Shown piece after piece: positions 27,396 to 38,544 of a DNA stretch of 64,000 bases. The notes beneath the pieces were generated by a model, which saw only the letters and a program-made list of their open reading frames with translations, was not told where the DNA came from and did no database searches. The DNA comes from Cinnamomum chago (lineage: Eukaryota; Streptophyta; Magnoliopsida; Laurales; Lauraceae). The translations under genes were made by a program, and so were the position numbers. The stretch spans positions 130,707,001 to 130,771,000 of the forward strand of contig CP142453.1 of NCBI GenBank assembly GCA_038049695.1, read 5' to 3'. Each line of letters begins with the position of its first letter. The first letter of the stretch is position 1.

Positions 27396-27608
27396 TAAGG
27401 TGAGAGCAGCTCTCATGGGATCATCTCCCATATTTATTTTGTAAAAAAAAAAAGAAAAGAGTAAAAAAAAAAGTTTATTCTATCTCACACCTTTCACAGG
27501 CATCTGAACGTACCAAATCATTCCATATTGTAGCCATTCACGACACATTACATATCGTAGCCATTCATTTTATAAGACCTCAAGTATAAAACAAAGTGTT
27601 CCTCCTTA

Positions 27609-28500
27609 CTTGCAACTAGGCCTGTCAATGAGACGGGTTGAAATAGGTAGAAAGCCCGACCAGGCCCGTCTCAAGCCCGAAAATACAGGGCTTTGTAAAA
27701 AAATTTGAGCCGAGTGGGTTGGGCTTGGTCAATAATTTTAAAGCCCGGCCAAAATTGGACTGGGACTGAGCAGAGGATGCCCAGCCCGTTCAGGCCCGGC
27801 CCGCTCCAAGTTAATTTTGATAAAAGTTTTATATTACCTAAACTGGCCCTCATTAACAGTAAAAAAAGGCTAGTTAGGAAGGGCATTCTCGTAACTGCGC
27901 CCTCCATCAGTCCATCTCTTTTATAAGACGATGCAAGCCCTAAAAACTGATGCTACTTAAAAAAAAAGTTTTTAACTGATGCTACATTACTTTAACTTGA
28001 CTCATACAGGATACTCATTCTCATTCAAATCTATTGATTTTCTGATTTTCTACTTTTACCGATAAAAAAAAGGTTTTAATCATTCCTATATTACTTGACC
28101 TATATAGCCTATAATATACTCATTCATTTCTATTGATTTTCTGATTTTCTACTGTCACTAGTAAAAAAAAAAAAAAAAATTTTAACTCCGCCATATTGCT
28201 TGTTGCATTGCATTGCCGGTCTCAAGCCAGGAAAAAGGAGGAGGGTTTAAAGTCCAGTTCACACCGGGTGTCTGGTGACAGTAGGAATAATTAGATAATG
28301 TTTTGCTTATCTCCAGAATCGGGCTAAGCTCAGGCCCGACCCTATCCCAGCCCGAGCCCGTACGGGACAGGATTAGATGTAAGCCCGTTCAATTTAGGGC
28401 CGAGATTAGACAACACTTGGTAGGCCGTCCTATTTTCGGGACAAGATTGGACAACCCAAGCCCAGGCCTGGCCCGTCTCATTGACAAGCCTACTTGCAAC
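27609..28500. mobile_element. Non-autonomous hAT, 876 bp
   Basis: Element at 27617-28492. It starts TAGGCCTGTCAATGAGACGG and ends with the inverse of TAGGCTTGTCAATGAGACGG (19 of 20). The perfect 8-bp duplication CTTGCAAC flanks it (27609-27616, 28493-28500). GGCCCG-rich subterminal regions surround an AT-rich core with no transposase. It interrupts the duplicated flank described at 27132. Confidence 0.9.
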
Positions 28501-28530
28501 CATCCAATGAGTAATCCAAGCCCTTCTTCT

Positions 28531-29984
28531 CCCAATGATAGGCATGTCAAATGGGCCGGGATGTGCCGAACCAATCAACGACATGTGGCCCGGCACAACC
28601 CACAGGGCACGGCCCGTGACATGGGCCATGCTGGGCCGAGGCACCTGGGCCCATTTGGCACTGCCCGCCAGGCACGTGGGCTGGCCCCTGCAACCCGCTA
28701 GGCCCATCCAACGGCCAAAACGACCATATTTTTTTAAAAAGTCCATTTTACCCCCCCCCCCCCCAACAACCATAAAACAGTCACATAAGGGGTATTTTGT
28801 GTCCTTTTCAATTTTACAAAGTCTATAAATACCCTAACCCTCCCATTCTCATATTCACCAATTTTCACAACTCTCTCACTCTCTATACACTCTCTAACTC
28901 TCTCTCAAAGCATTCAACTCTTTCACTCTCTTTAAAAAGTTTTTAGAGAGCCAAAGATCAAGTCATCAAGAGACAAGATTAAAAAGGCCTTCAAAGATTT
29001 AGAGGTATTTATATTATTTAAATTTGAAATTCCATATATATAAGTTTATATTATATTATATTAACTCTCATTTTCTCCCATTTCTTATATTAATTATTTC
29101 AAAAGAAGGCTATTAGCCTATTACTGTTATTATTTTTAAATTTTCTTTTTTTGAAATATGGCTTGAAGATTTCCCACAGAATTTTCTTCCGTTAATTTAG
29201 GGGTAGAAGAAGATTTTATTGAATTAGAAGATAAAGTAGGTGATTTACTACCCCCCTTTCCTTAGAGTTTCCGTAAATCAACCAAGAGGAATAGAACTTC
29301 AGTAGTTTAAGATATATATACAAGGTTTGATGTTATTGAAAATGTAAAGAAAGTTAAAAAGGCGAAATGCAAATTTTATAATAAGATTTATTGTGTCATA
29401 GCTTGTGATCTATTGACTATTCAAATGTCTTCTGTAGCATCAGAACAGGCTTTTAGTGTATGTGGATATGTGGTGGATGACAGAAGAACAAATCTAACTG
29501 AAGAAACGGTGGAGTGTTGTGTTTGCTTACGATACTGGTATTTGGCAGATGAGAAGAAGCAAGAGTTGACATCAATAAAAGATTATAATCCAGCAGAATA
29601 CATTAGTGGACTACACATCTGATTTTTTACTTTTTCCTTCATTTTAATTTATAACTATATAATTTTTTCATTCTTTTTAATTTTATTTTTATACTCTAAA
29701 AAAAGATTGTAAGGTTTGGAATGTAATCCTATTTAGAAACCTTCAAGAAGTTAAGATCCAAATGGTTCTCTCTTCTCAGTGGAGTAGGTCGAGTTTGGCC
29801 GAACCACTTAAATATCTTTGTCATTCTCCATGCTTGTATTCTAATTTTTAATTTTATATTAAAAAGAAAAAAATCGAAAAAAAAATGAAAGAGGCACACG
29901 TGGCACAGAGGCATGGTACGGCCAGCCCGGCCCGTGCCGAGCCGTGCCAGGGTACACGGCCGGTTTGACATGCCTACCCAATGA
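28531..29984 (+). mobile_element. hAT deletion derivative, 1.44 kb
   Basis: Element at 28539-29976. It starts TAGGCATGTCAAATGGGCCG and ends with the inverse of TAGGCATGTCAAACCGGCCG. The perfect 8-bp duplication CCCAATGA flanks it (28531-28538, 29977-29984). It keeps a promoter-like TATA (GTCTATAAAT, 28821-28830), a pyrimidine-rich leader and a shrunken transposase frame. It cannot be autonomous. Confidence 0.92.
29274..29622 (+). pseudogene. hAT transposase remnant: BED finger joined to C-terminal domain
   Basis: One reading frame links two ends of an Ac-like transposase. 29274-29400 encodes a BED zinc-finger relic (DIYTRFDVIENVKK, then AKCKFYNK). From about 29400 it runs into the C-terminal dimerisation domain (LLTIQMSSVASEQAFSVCGY, DDRRTNLTEETVECCVCLRY) to the TGA at 29620-29622. 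The catalytic core between them is missing, but the frame is kept across the junction. There is one in-frame TAA (29308-29310) where BED fingers usually have Trp. The protein would lack the DDE residues, so it cannot cut DNA. Confidence 0.85.
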
Positions 29985-31800
29985 CCATATTCTCCATCTA
30001 CACCTTCGGCTTCTAAGGATTTATGTTCTTCTCAGTAATTTCAGACCTTTAATGAGTTACAAGGTAATAAATAAGAGTATATTACATTTTGTGATGTATT
30101 TTGATAATCTAGATTATGTTTCATTAACCTATAATTCTTTACCATAATGTTATTAGTTTTTTAATCATTTTGTTTAAAGGTATAATTAAAACATTTGAGG
30201 CAATTAACGAAAATGAGGTAAAAGGTGCATAATTTATTTTCCATTAAATAACTTATATTTAAAGTCTCACAATAAATGTCTGATAGTTTCACATGTTCAT
30301 TCCAATTAAATGCTTGGAATCATGCATGAGTCTCCCTGCACTCACAGTGAGTAGTATCAGATGTGAAAAACCACCAATATTGTGATCCAATCATATGAAA
30401 AGACCTCTGATGCAATTGAATGCTATGAAAAGGGCTCTAATGTGATTGAGGTGGTCCCTCTTTCAAATATGTCAAACCAAAAGAAGGAACGCAGAAATAA
30501 AATCAGATAACAATATGTAGTAGTACCCAAATTGATAAAGGGCTACAAACATCAAGAGAACAATAATAATGGCAAAATGTTTAAAAAAAGAGAAACAAAT
30601 TAAACATTCAGAAGAACCATTTGAGATTCAAAGATAGTTGCTTGTCACACTCAATATTAGGAGGAAAACAGGAGTAAAGCATTTTCAGGACAAAGGCTAC
30701 ATGTGCTGATCACTAAATTTTTTTTTGGTGGAAGTAGCTATATTACACATTCAGAAGCATTGTTACTACCACTAGTGAGTCATACATGCTGCAGTAGGTT
30801 CCCAGTAATGAGGATTCTACTCTCTGGTGTTTTTCTCAGAAGCATGAATTGTTAGTTAAGTTCATTTTTTGAGGGTTCTACTAAGAGTGTTCTTAAAATA
30901 AGAAGAAATTCTACACCAAGTGCCAAAATGGCTAAGCAGCACTGATAAATAATTGACCAAAGCAGACTATTTTACCTCAGAGATAATGAAAATGGAGCTG
31001 CTTTTGGAGCTCTAATTAAGCATATTTCATCAACTCTAACGTTTGTTTAATGTGATTGTTTCCATTTTTTTTTATTGTTCGTCTGAAGTCAATCGAATCC
31101 TGATAGTAAGTGAAAGTTTTACACATCGCTATTGGCCTGTTTGACTAAGATTCCTTCCGGATAAAAATAAGGCCGCTAGCATTCATAAAATCAGGTGAGG
31201 TGTTGGTTGGTATGCTGAATACTTATTGGGAGACCTCAGGAAAAGATAAGAATTGAACATTGGTTGGATGTTAAACAACTTCTTGCAGAAGTTCACAATC
31301 TCCACAAATTAGAAGAAAGAAGAACACCAACAATGGGAGTCTTTCAGCTGCTTTTTCTGGAAAGTAATTCGCCATGATATCCCTTAACTGCCTGAATTTA
31401 ACGTGCAGCCCATTATCAACTTAACTTATAAACAACTGGTTTTCAAGAATCCACCTGTAAGCACCCAGAGTTTCAACTCTATAGGAGACTGTTATATTTT
31501 GTTCACTTGCAATGATACAGAAATCTCAGATTCTTGTGAATATGAACCCTTGGATTTAGCCCTTTGAAAGGTAGGAAAAGGAGCTGTTACAAAAAGTTGA
31601 GAAATCATACATGCCAAACTAATATTTCAGGCCATTAGCACAATCCTTAGGGAGAAACTGATTTTTAAAAACTGAAAATGCTATAAAGAAATCCAAGATT
31701 TCTATTTCTTTCCAACCAGAGAGATCAGAAATTTAAAGATAATACATGAATACTACTCAAATAATGAGTGTACATGTCACCATATTTGATGGAAAAAAGT
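29985..31800. other. Intergenic and 3' flank of the membrane-protein gene
   Basis: No gene recognised. The part next to 31800 should hold the 3' untranslated region of the minus-strand gene that ends at 31801. Confidence 0.5.
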
Positions 31801-32212
31801 TCAAATTGAGCCTAGAGATTTTTTCACAAATCGCAAGACACTCCACATGAGTGTCGAGATAATAAAAAGAATCAAACCAATAGCCACGGCATACTTGAGA
31901 CCGAGGTTCACAAGCAAGTTTACCAGAAAGCCAGCGAAAACAACCCCGAAGAAATTTGCAGAGACTGCAGACCAGAAAGGCATGTTGAGAATAGATGCTA
32001 TGATGGCTCCTGTCCACGCTCCTGTCCCGGGGAACGGCACCGCAACAAATAGCATCAAACCAAGCCATTGGAACTCTTGCACAGGGGCTGCCTTTTCTTT
32101 GGCTCTCTCCAATAGCAAGTCCATGAAACGGGACATGGAGGCATTTCTCCCGGCAATGAAAGTGGCAAACCTCTTCAGATAGAGTAAGATGAAGGGCACA
32201 GGAACCATGTTA
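31801..32212 (-). CDS. Small multidrug-export family protein, exon 3
   Basis: Third and last exon. It begins after acceptor CAAAG; the first base T completes Gly with the GG from exon 2, giving LG-NMVPVPFILLYLKRF. It contains the conserved PVPFILLYL segment, a hydrophilic loop (RFMDLLLERAKEKAAPVQEF), the helix-breaking motif VPFPGTGAWTGAIIASIL, and two C-terminal membrane helices ending KKSLGSI. The stop is TGA at 31801-31803. No frame breaks. Confidence 0.9.
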
Positions 32213-34042
32213 CTTTGTATGTTGAAGAAGGCACAACCAAACCCAATCGTCAACAAGGAAAAATTCAGGACAGCATACAAAAGAAATAATAGAACATACA
32301 ATAAAAAAACCCAATTTGGAGGTGTTTGGATAAGGAGAAAGGAGAGGAAAAGAAAGATGGAAACTGAAGGTTCTAGAAGATCTCTAGATTGGTCAACTCA
32401 ACAGCCCAATGTGTGCAAAATAATATGATATGCAGCGGAAATAAAATCAGGAAAGCACACACCACATGGAACACCATATATAACGTAAAAAACTCAAATT
32501 AGGTGACAAACCACGGATCCAAACTGGATCAACAATCAAGCACTATGAATCTCGCAATTACAAGACACTCACAGATTCCTCCCCAGATAATCACTAACTA
32601 AGGACCGCCATTACCTCTTGTATAGCTTCACGCCTCAACGATTTCACACCATTGATTGCAACATATTCAAACCCGCTTGACTCCTCAGAACTTCTACTAA
32701 AGAAGATGGTCTTCCACAAGAGAAGTAGACAAAACTACTCTCTAGATGAACTCTTGAAGCACAACTCTTCAATTGAATCTTTAGAGAAGAATTCTCTCAA
32801 TTAGGCCTTCCAACTTAGAACAATGACAGGTATATTCTATGTCTATCCTTTAGGACAGCCATAAAGTCCTATAAATAGGCTTAGGGACATGCTTAATGTT
32901 GCCTAAGCTGAGTAGGACTGAAACAGGCAGTTTGAGAAAAATAAAAAATAGAAACTCTAATTTGCGCAGGACACTTTCGCCTCGTCCACTTGAGCGGGTG
33001 AATGCTCGCTCGAGCGGGTACACATTCTGTCTGGCATCTGGCCACTTTCTGATAGAGCGCACTCGAGCGGACTCTTATTCTGGTTCCGGAAATCTCGGCT
33101 CTTTTAATTCTTCCCGACTTATTTTTCCTTCCTTCAATATACTTCTAATTCTTCCCGACTTCTTTTTCCTTCCTTTTTCTAATTCTACCTGACTTCTCAC
33201 TTCTAATTCTTCCAAACTTCTATCTTCAGTGTGAAGCCACATCTAAAAATAAATATTACAACTCAATGGACCCAGAGTTTTGTCCAACCCATGAATTATC
33301 CAATACTCAAAAACCTAACAGAAACTTGTTCTTCCATGTTGAGTTTTCTCCAATATTCTTCTAATTGAGGAGAAACATCAATTCCCTCCTTCAACATGGA
33401 CCTATGTCACGAGAAAAACAAGCTTTCTACTTTAGATTTTCTACTTTTCAACTGTAAGCGCCAAACAAAAAGCAACATTTCTACTTCCCTATTTTCTCTA
33501 TCCCTACTTTGTCCCTGTTTCTCCACTCTTAGAACCACTTTAGGAATATTAGGAAATAAACAAAACTTAACTTGTGATGAAACAATTTCTCCTTAAACAA
33601 TTTACTTGATTTTAAGTGTTTTATGTTTCAATTTCAGGAAATACTTTTATGGGGAAATTATCAGCTTCTACTTAGTTCTATGGAAAACAACCCAAGGATT
33701 CAAAAAGAGAAAAACCTTGAAAGTTCATTTTTCTCATAGATGATAGCACAGATCAGGAACATTTTCCCTCAGGAATTCCAAATTCCCTCAATATGAATGC
33801 TCCAAATTCTTGCAATCAAAGCTTTGCCATCAAACTAATCGGGATATGCTTTATAGAATATTCATTTTCTTATGCATTGTCCACATAACCAAAATTAACC
33901 TATTTTTTCATACATATATCACTTTCTCCTCCACCAAACTCCACCCATAAACTTACATAAAACTATTTCAACAGAACAGAAATCACATAGACAAAAACAT
34001 CACAGATTAAAATGGAGAATCAGACAATGAAAACCCACTCAC
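32213..34042 (-). other. Intron 2 of the membrane-protein gene
   Basis: 1830-bp intron with donor GTGAGT at 34042-34037 and acceptor AAAG ending at 32213. About 950 bp of it is a solo LTR. Confidence 0.85.
32360..33325. mobile_element. Solo LTR in intron 2
   Basis: The LTR spans 32365-33320 (956 bp), from TGAAGGTTCTAG to AAAACCTAACA, flanked by the perfect 5-bp duplication GAAAC (32360-32364, 33321-33325). The sequence GATATGCAGCGGAAATAAAA near 32430, read on the minus strand, resembles U5 regions of plant Copia LTRs. No internal genes. Confidence 0.72.
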
Positions 34043-34461
34043 CCAAGAACAGATAACAGGGTCAGGCGAAGAGGATCTAGCCGCATCCAATAGCCAACTG
34101 GAATCGCCCCACGAAGCTCAAGAACCGGAAGAGTGGCAAGAGCGAAAACAATAGCTTCATCTGGCCATCCAGATCCTTGGAGGGCGGTTGCTATCTTCAA
34201 ACCAAAGCTTGAGGCTCTAATAGAATCTGCAGCAACCGCAGCAACGGCTACCCCACATGTCAAAATCAGATAGAAGAAGACTGTTGACACCCAAAAGAAA
34301 GCCCACAAGAGGAATTCTCTGATGGGTGGTCTCTGTAGCTGTTTTTGTATCTGGGTCTCAAGCAAAACACCATCTTTCTTCTTCCCCAATTGAAAAATTC
34401 CCGATTCTGCAGTAGTAGGAGATGAACCGAGAGGAGAGGCTGCCATTGCAACTGGGGTGAC
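34043..34461 (-). CDS. Small multidrug-export family protein, exon 2
   Basis: Starts after acceptor GAATGTCAG with GTC ACC CCA (VTPVAMAAS) and ends at GG before donor GTGAGT. After a polar stretch it encodes a long hydrophobic helix (LLWAFFWVSTVFFYLILTCG) and then the family signature ATLPVLELRGAIPVGYWM, followed by LDPLRLTLLSVLG. Frame is continuous with exons 1 and 3. Confidence 0.9.
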
Positions 34462-34554
34462 CTGACATTCGTGGAACAAGAATCCTTAATGCAAGAAAAG
34501 AAAAAACACAGGACCCCAAAGCAGTAAACTTTTTTTTTTTCTCCCTGTATGTAC

Positions 34555-34716
34555 CTTTTGAAAAGAGAGAGCTTGCAAATGGGATTTTGTTATTGAAGGC
34601 CTGGAATTGCTGAGAGGCTTCGGCGAGAGAGAGAATGAGCAGAGAGATGCTGATGAGATCATTCTATGGGTGATTTTTTGTGGGGAGAAGACTGCTGCTG
34701 CTGCAATAGCAGCCAT
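34555..34716 (-). CDS. Small multidrug-export family protein, exon 1 (transit peptide)
   Basis: Exon 1 encodes 54 residues from ATG 34714-34716 (MAAIAAAAVFSPQ). It is rich in Ala and Ser, basic and poor in acidic residues, typical of a chloroplast transit peptide. An upstream in-frame ATG (34755) would add 13 residues; I prefer the downstream one because MAA begins a standard transit peptide. The donor is AAAAG/GTACATAC. The three exons (162 + 419 + 412 bases) join to 330 aa. The mature part matches the Sm_multidrug_ex family (putative small multidrug export proteins, conserved from bacteria to plastids). Its substrate is not established; the name comes from bacterial homologues. Likely location: plastid membrane (inference). 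Confidence 0.85.
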
Positions 34717-35725
34717 TGAAATTGAAGAATGCTTTGCAGAAAAATAAACAAACAAACAAACCCAGAAATGAAGAAGAGGAAAGAGGAAGGAGGAAGTTGG
34801 AGTTTCTTCTCTGCTTCTCCTATTTCTCCTTGGCTCTGCACTATGTACGTGGGCTTCGGTAGTGGAGATAGGAGACCTGCAAACGGCACACCTGTATTGT
34901 TCCTATTTGGCGTTTCTTTTCAATTCCCCTATTTTTGTTCTTTTTCTATTCTTGCTCAATCCATGGAAACTTCTTATGAGGAAAGTGTTTGGGTGTGGAG
35001 AAAAACTTTTTCTCTTGTGGAGAAGAGAAATTGTGCATTTTACACACAGTTGAGAAAAGTGAGGTAAAGGAAGAACCTTTTTTCAGAGAAGCTTTTAATT
35101 TTTGAGTTTGAATTTATTTAAAAGGAGAAAAATAATTATGCCTGTAACTTAAAAAAAAAAACCCTAAACTCTCTGTTGTCCTTTGTGGCAAAATTTTGAA
35201 TCCCTGTTATTATTTGGAAATTTGCGGAATTTCTTTTAAATTTTTAATAAAAAACCGTAGGATAAACGATTATCTAATAAAGTGGGGGTGAAGAAAATTT
35301 CATTTTCTCTAGCAAAATCTAACTTATGCTATAAAAAAAGAGAAGATCAACCAGTTAAAAGTTTCAAAACTATTTTCTCATAGGTGGCTTTCTCCTTTTT
35401 AGTAAAAGTGATGATTCTCCACACTGCCCTGATGCTATTAATTCCTGTTAAATGATCCATTCTTTTCTAACATTATACCTAATGACTACCTTAACATCAC
35501 TTTTGACCGCAGTAATTTTTACTGATACTGCCATATCCCTAGTTACTAGATGGAGTTTAATGTAATAGTTTGCCAAATCTGTGCCACACTGAAGGCTTAA
35601 ATTACGATGAGAACAAAGCTGAAAATGTGTTGATAAGTAGATAAATTTAAGTGACTTCTGCTCATGATTTGCTCAACCTCATAAATGCCTGAAGGAAATA
35701 GATCACCAGTTTCTTCCAAACAGGA
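34717..35725. other. Upstream region of the membrane-protein gene
   Basis: Holds the 5' leader and promoter of the minus-strand gene starting at 34716. No clear TATA box was chosen. No other gene seen. Confidence 0.45.
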
Positions 35726-35840
35726 GAGTCCTATTTAGATGAATCAGGGGTTGCCACGGGCGTTCTCTTTACTCCACCCCTCACGTGGCGACTCCTTATT
35801 CGTCGTCCCCCGTCTAGACAAAACAGGGGATCCCGGACTC
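35726..35840. mobile_element. Short inverted-repeat element, GGATCC family
   Basis: Inverted ends (AATCAGGGGTTGCCACG, and AATAAGGAGTCGCCACG on the minus strand) and the terminal motif ACAAAACAGGGGATCC relate it to the elements at 3116 and 5565/12625. No target duplication was identified. Confidence 0.4.
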
Positions 35841-35855
35841 CGGATTCAATGGGTG

Positions 35856-35862
35856 AAAAAAA

Positions 35863-35920
<58 letters not shown>
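35856..35920. repeat. Poly(A) tract followed by (TA)20
   Basis: 25 A (35856-35880) directly followed by 20 TA units (35881-35920). A simple-sequence tract likely to vary in length. Confidence 0.95.
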
Positions 35921-35923
<3 letters not shown>

Positions 35924-36464
35924 GCTAGGGATGGGGTACATGCAGCTAACTTACAAATTAGGGGTGGAAAAACCAAGAATCAAACAGTCAAGATTTTCTT
36001 TAAGCCTGTCATCATGTATTTGACAAACGTCCAGAAAGTTCAACAGAAAAAAAAAAAAGGTCCTAAAATATAAATTACAGGTAAGTCGAACCCAGATTCT
36101 CTTTCCTTGAAAAAAAATGATTGTATCTCTTTCCATGTGGTATTAGAAAGGTCTAAAGTACATATAAGGAAAAACACTCCACCCAACATATTCGGCAGAA
36201 AATGTTTTCATACTTAGAGAAATTATGCACCAAGAAGGACCATTGATTAGTTGATTCTCATCTCATGGAGATTCCCATTCATCAGTTCATCAAAAGTCAT
36301 TGTGTTACCCAATGCCATTCAAATTTTTTGTCTTGATCGGTAACAATAGAATCTTATGAAAGATAGATGTTAAAACTTTTAAGGAATAACATACATAAAG
36401 AATCACTCATCGGTGAGCTGGTACAAGAGAAATATACCAAACACCCACCAACTACACTAAAGAA
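35921..36464. other. Intergenic, no gene recognised
   Basis: AT-rich sequence between the simple repeat and the LINE fragment; nothing recognised. Confidence 0.5.
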
Positions 36465-36740
36465 GTGCGAAGATTACATGACCGATCAACTCCTGTTTAG
36501 CTAGACAATCTGTCATTTCATCTGCAAACCTACTAACATGCTGAAAAGAGACCTGCAAATCAGAAACTAAAAAACTAATTTCATTGAATAAGAATTGCAT
36601 TTTCCAAGGCCCTCTCAAAGATTTTACCCAGCCATGGCATCACCTGAGTCACTCTCCACAATAAGATAATGGTGTTGTAAAGTATGAATAATACGGAGAG
36701 CTTCCAAAATGGCAAGAACTTCCGCTTCATTCAATCCATA
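36465..36740 (-). pseudogene. LINE-type RNase H domain fragment
   Basis: Minus-strand translation gives an RNase H-like segment typical of plant non-LTR retrotransposons: LNEAEVLAILEALRII, LIVESDSGDAMA, then after one frameshift near 36630 VKSLRGPWKMQFLFNEISF and FADEMTDCLAKQ. The acidic residues of the fold (E in NEAE, D in ESDS) are visible. Only this C-terminal piece of ORF2 was found, so it is a dead relic. Confidence 0.7.
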
Positions 36741-37215
36741 GGTTCAGTTTGAATCCCAGAACTCTGATTCCCTGGAACTCAGTTTTCCATAACTACAAAA
36801 CAACTTTCCCAGGTAACTCTGGTGATCCAAATGCATTACCCCTCATTAACACTTGCTCCAAGTAACCTGCACTTGATTTATAAAGATCCACACAGGCCCA
36901 TAATGATATTAAGACCAGTCACCTACAAGGGTAGCTATAGAGATCCTAACAATATCACTTGTGTTAAAAGTAGGCCAAAGATTATAGATTTATAAGGTGA
37001 TACATGGGAAAATTCAACCAACTGATGTGAGGGACAAAAAGGCAAAGCTGAACCTTGTCTTCTTAAGGACATTGTTTCCAACAGATGGAACAACAAAAAT
37101 ATTCATGCTTTCCAATGGAGAGAGCATGCAATGACTGACAATTTCATACCAAATTGTTTTTCAAGTAATTCAGGAAAAGTGGAAAACAGCATCATGGAAC
37201 AGAAATAGATAATTC
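36741..37215 (-). other. 3' flank of the HPR3-like locus
   Basis: Contains no other gene. It should include the 3' untranslated region of the reductase gene ending at 37216. Confidence 0.5.
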
Positions 37216-37731
37216 CTATACTGGAGAAAGTAAAGGTTTGTTTGAGAAGAAAGCTTCCAGGTTGCCTACAATCACTTCAAGCAACGCAGCGAATGATTCT
37301 GTTGTCAGAACAGCTCTGTGTGGAGATAACACAACATTGTCCATGGTAATGAGCTCTTGAGGCACATGAGGCTCCTCTTCAAACACATCCAGACCAGCAC
37401 CACCAATCTCTCCTTGCACCAAGCACCTCACTAGTTCCTTCTCATCAATAAGTGCCCCTCGTCCCACATTGATGACTACGCCTTCCTTTCCTAATGCCAA
37501 CAGGACATCCCTGTTGATGTAATGGTATGTTTCATCGGTTAATGCACAACAAACTATGAGAGCATCGCTTTCAGCTGCAAGGTCACGGACACTTGAAAAA
37601 TAAGGGAATGGGACCGATGCCTTCTTTGTTCTAGAATTGTATGCAATTCTGCACCCAAAGGCTTCCAACCTTTTTGCAATTTCTGAGCCAATGCTGCCCA
37701 AACCAACAATCCCCACACGCTTGCCACTCAA
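37216..37731 (-). CDS. Hydroxypyruvate/glyoxylate reductase (HPR3-like), shared catalytic exon 2
   Basis: Encodes the coenzyme-binding and catalytic half of a D-2-hydroxyacid dehydrogenase that reduces hydroxypyruvate/glyoxylate (HPR3 type). It begins after acceptor GGTTGCAG with LSGKRVGIVGLGSIGSEIAK, which contains the dinucleotide fold GxGxxG. YNSRTKK follows the second strand; an Arg there favours NADPH. Catalytic residues are visible: Arg in INVGRGALID, Glu in LDVFEEEPHVP, His in VVLSPHRAVL. It ends FFSNKPLLSPV with TAG at 37216-37218, 171 residues. Splice phase is 0. It is the only copy of this exon I can find in the window, although three homologous first exons lie upstream (40.7, 52.0 and 57.4 kb). 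The related hydroxyphenylpyruvate reductases have the same architecture, so substrate is inferred. Confidence 0.9.
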   Translation of the reverse strand: MSGKRVGIVGLGSIGSEIAKRLEAFGCRIAYNSRTKKASVPFPYFSSVRDLAAESDALIVCCALTDETYHYINRDVLLALGKEGVVINVGRGALIDEKELVRCLVQGEIGGAGLDVFEEEPHVPQELITMDNVVLSPHRAVLTTESFAALLEVIVGNLEAFFSNKPLLSPV

Positions 37732-38499
37732 CTGCAACCATTAAGAAAATCGAAATTAACACACTGAAATGATATACATCCATGAGCTGTACTACCAAAG
37801 ACAAAATTCCACTGCCATTGACACGCAAACTTCATGCTGTGCAGAAGCGGGCCTTCAAAATCGTATCCCTAGGTGTAATATTACGTTTCTTTGTAGTATG
37901 CAGCATCTGGGCAATTTAATAACTACAAAACTGGAACGGTATCTATCTTCACAGGGATTACCTGGCATAATGCAAATCATTCACATGCCAGAACCAAGCA
38001 AATCAGATAATTCAACTACATTGCAGCATACACCTCCAGCCTAGAAGAGCCAATGTAATACAGAATATTTAGCTTTCATTTGGAGTTCAATTTGAAAAGG
38101 CTGGGTTAGGTCAGTGCAGCGAAGATGTTTCAGGGGAGATACATTACCAACACATTTAAGAGCAATCGAGCAGAAACCAGTTAAAAGATAATGCTAAAAA
38201 ACCCACTACATCAATGAGCTTTTATTTCTAGTAGCACATAAAAGGACTACCTGCACAGAAAGAGGGCTTTAATGAAGCAACTGAAAGTAAAAATTACCGG
38301 AGTCATTGTTAAGAAAAGGGTCATATGATAAGTTTCCAGAAGAATTGTATAACTGTGTACACAAGTACGGGTTCGTTTACGCATCCAAACAATGTTGTAT
38401 GAAGATCAACGCAGAGAACATGTTTTGGCTGAAAATATTATCAGGAGTCAGCAGCACAACCTGCCTGCAGACGCCACACCCACACGGGCACGAGCCCCC

Positions 38500-38544
<45 letters not shown>

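Noticed and set aside
29413..29622. Domesticated hAT-derived host gene
   Set aside because: It lies inside an element with intact ends and target duplication, and the frame has a stop upstream and lacks the core, so a transposon remnant is simpler.
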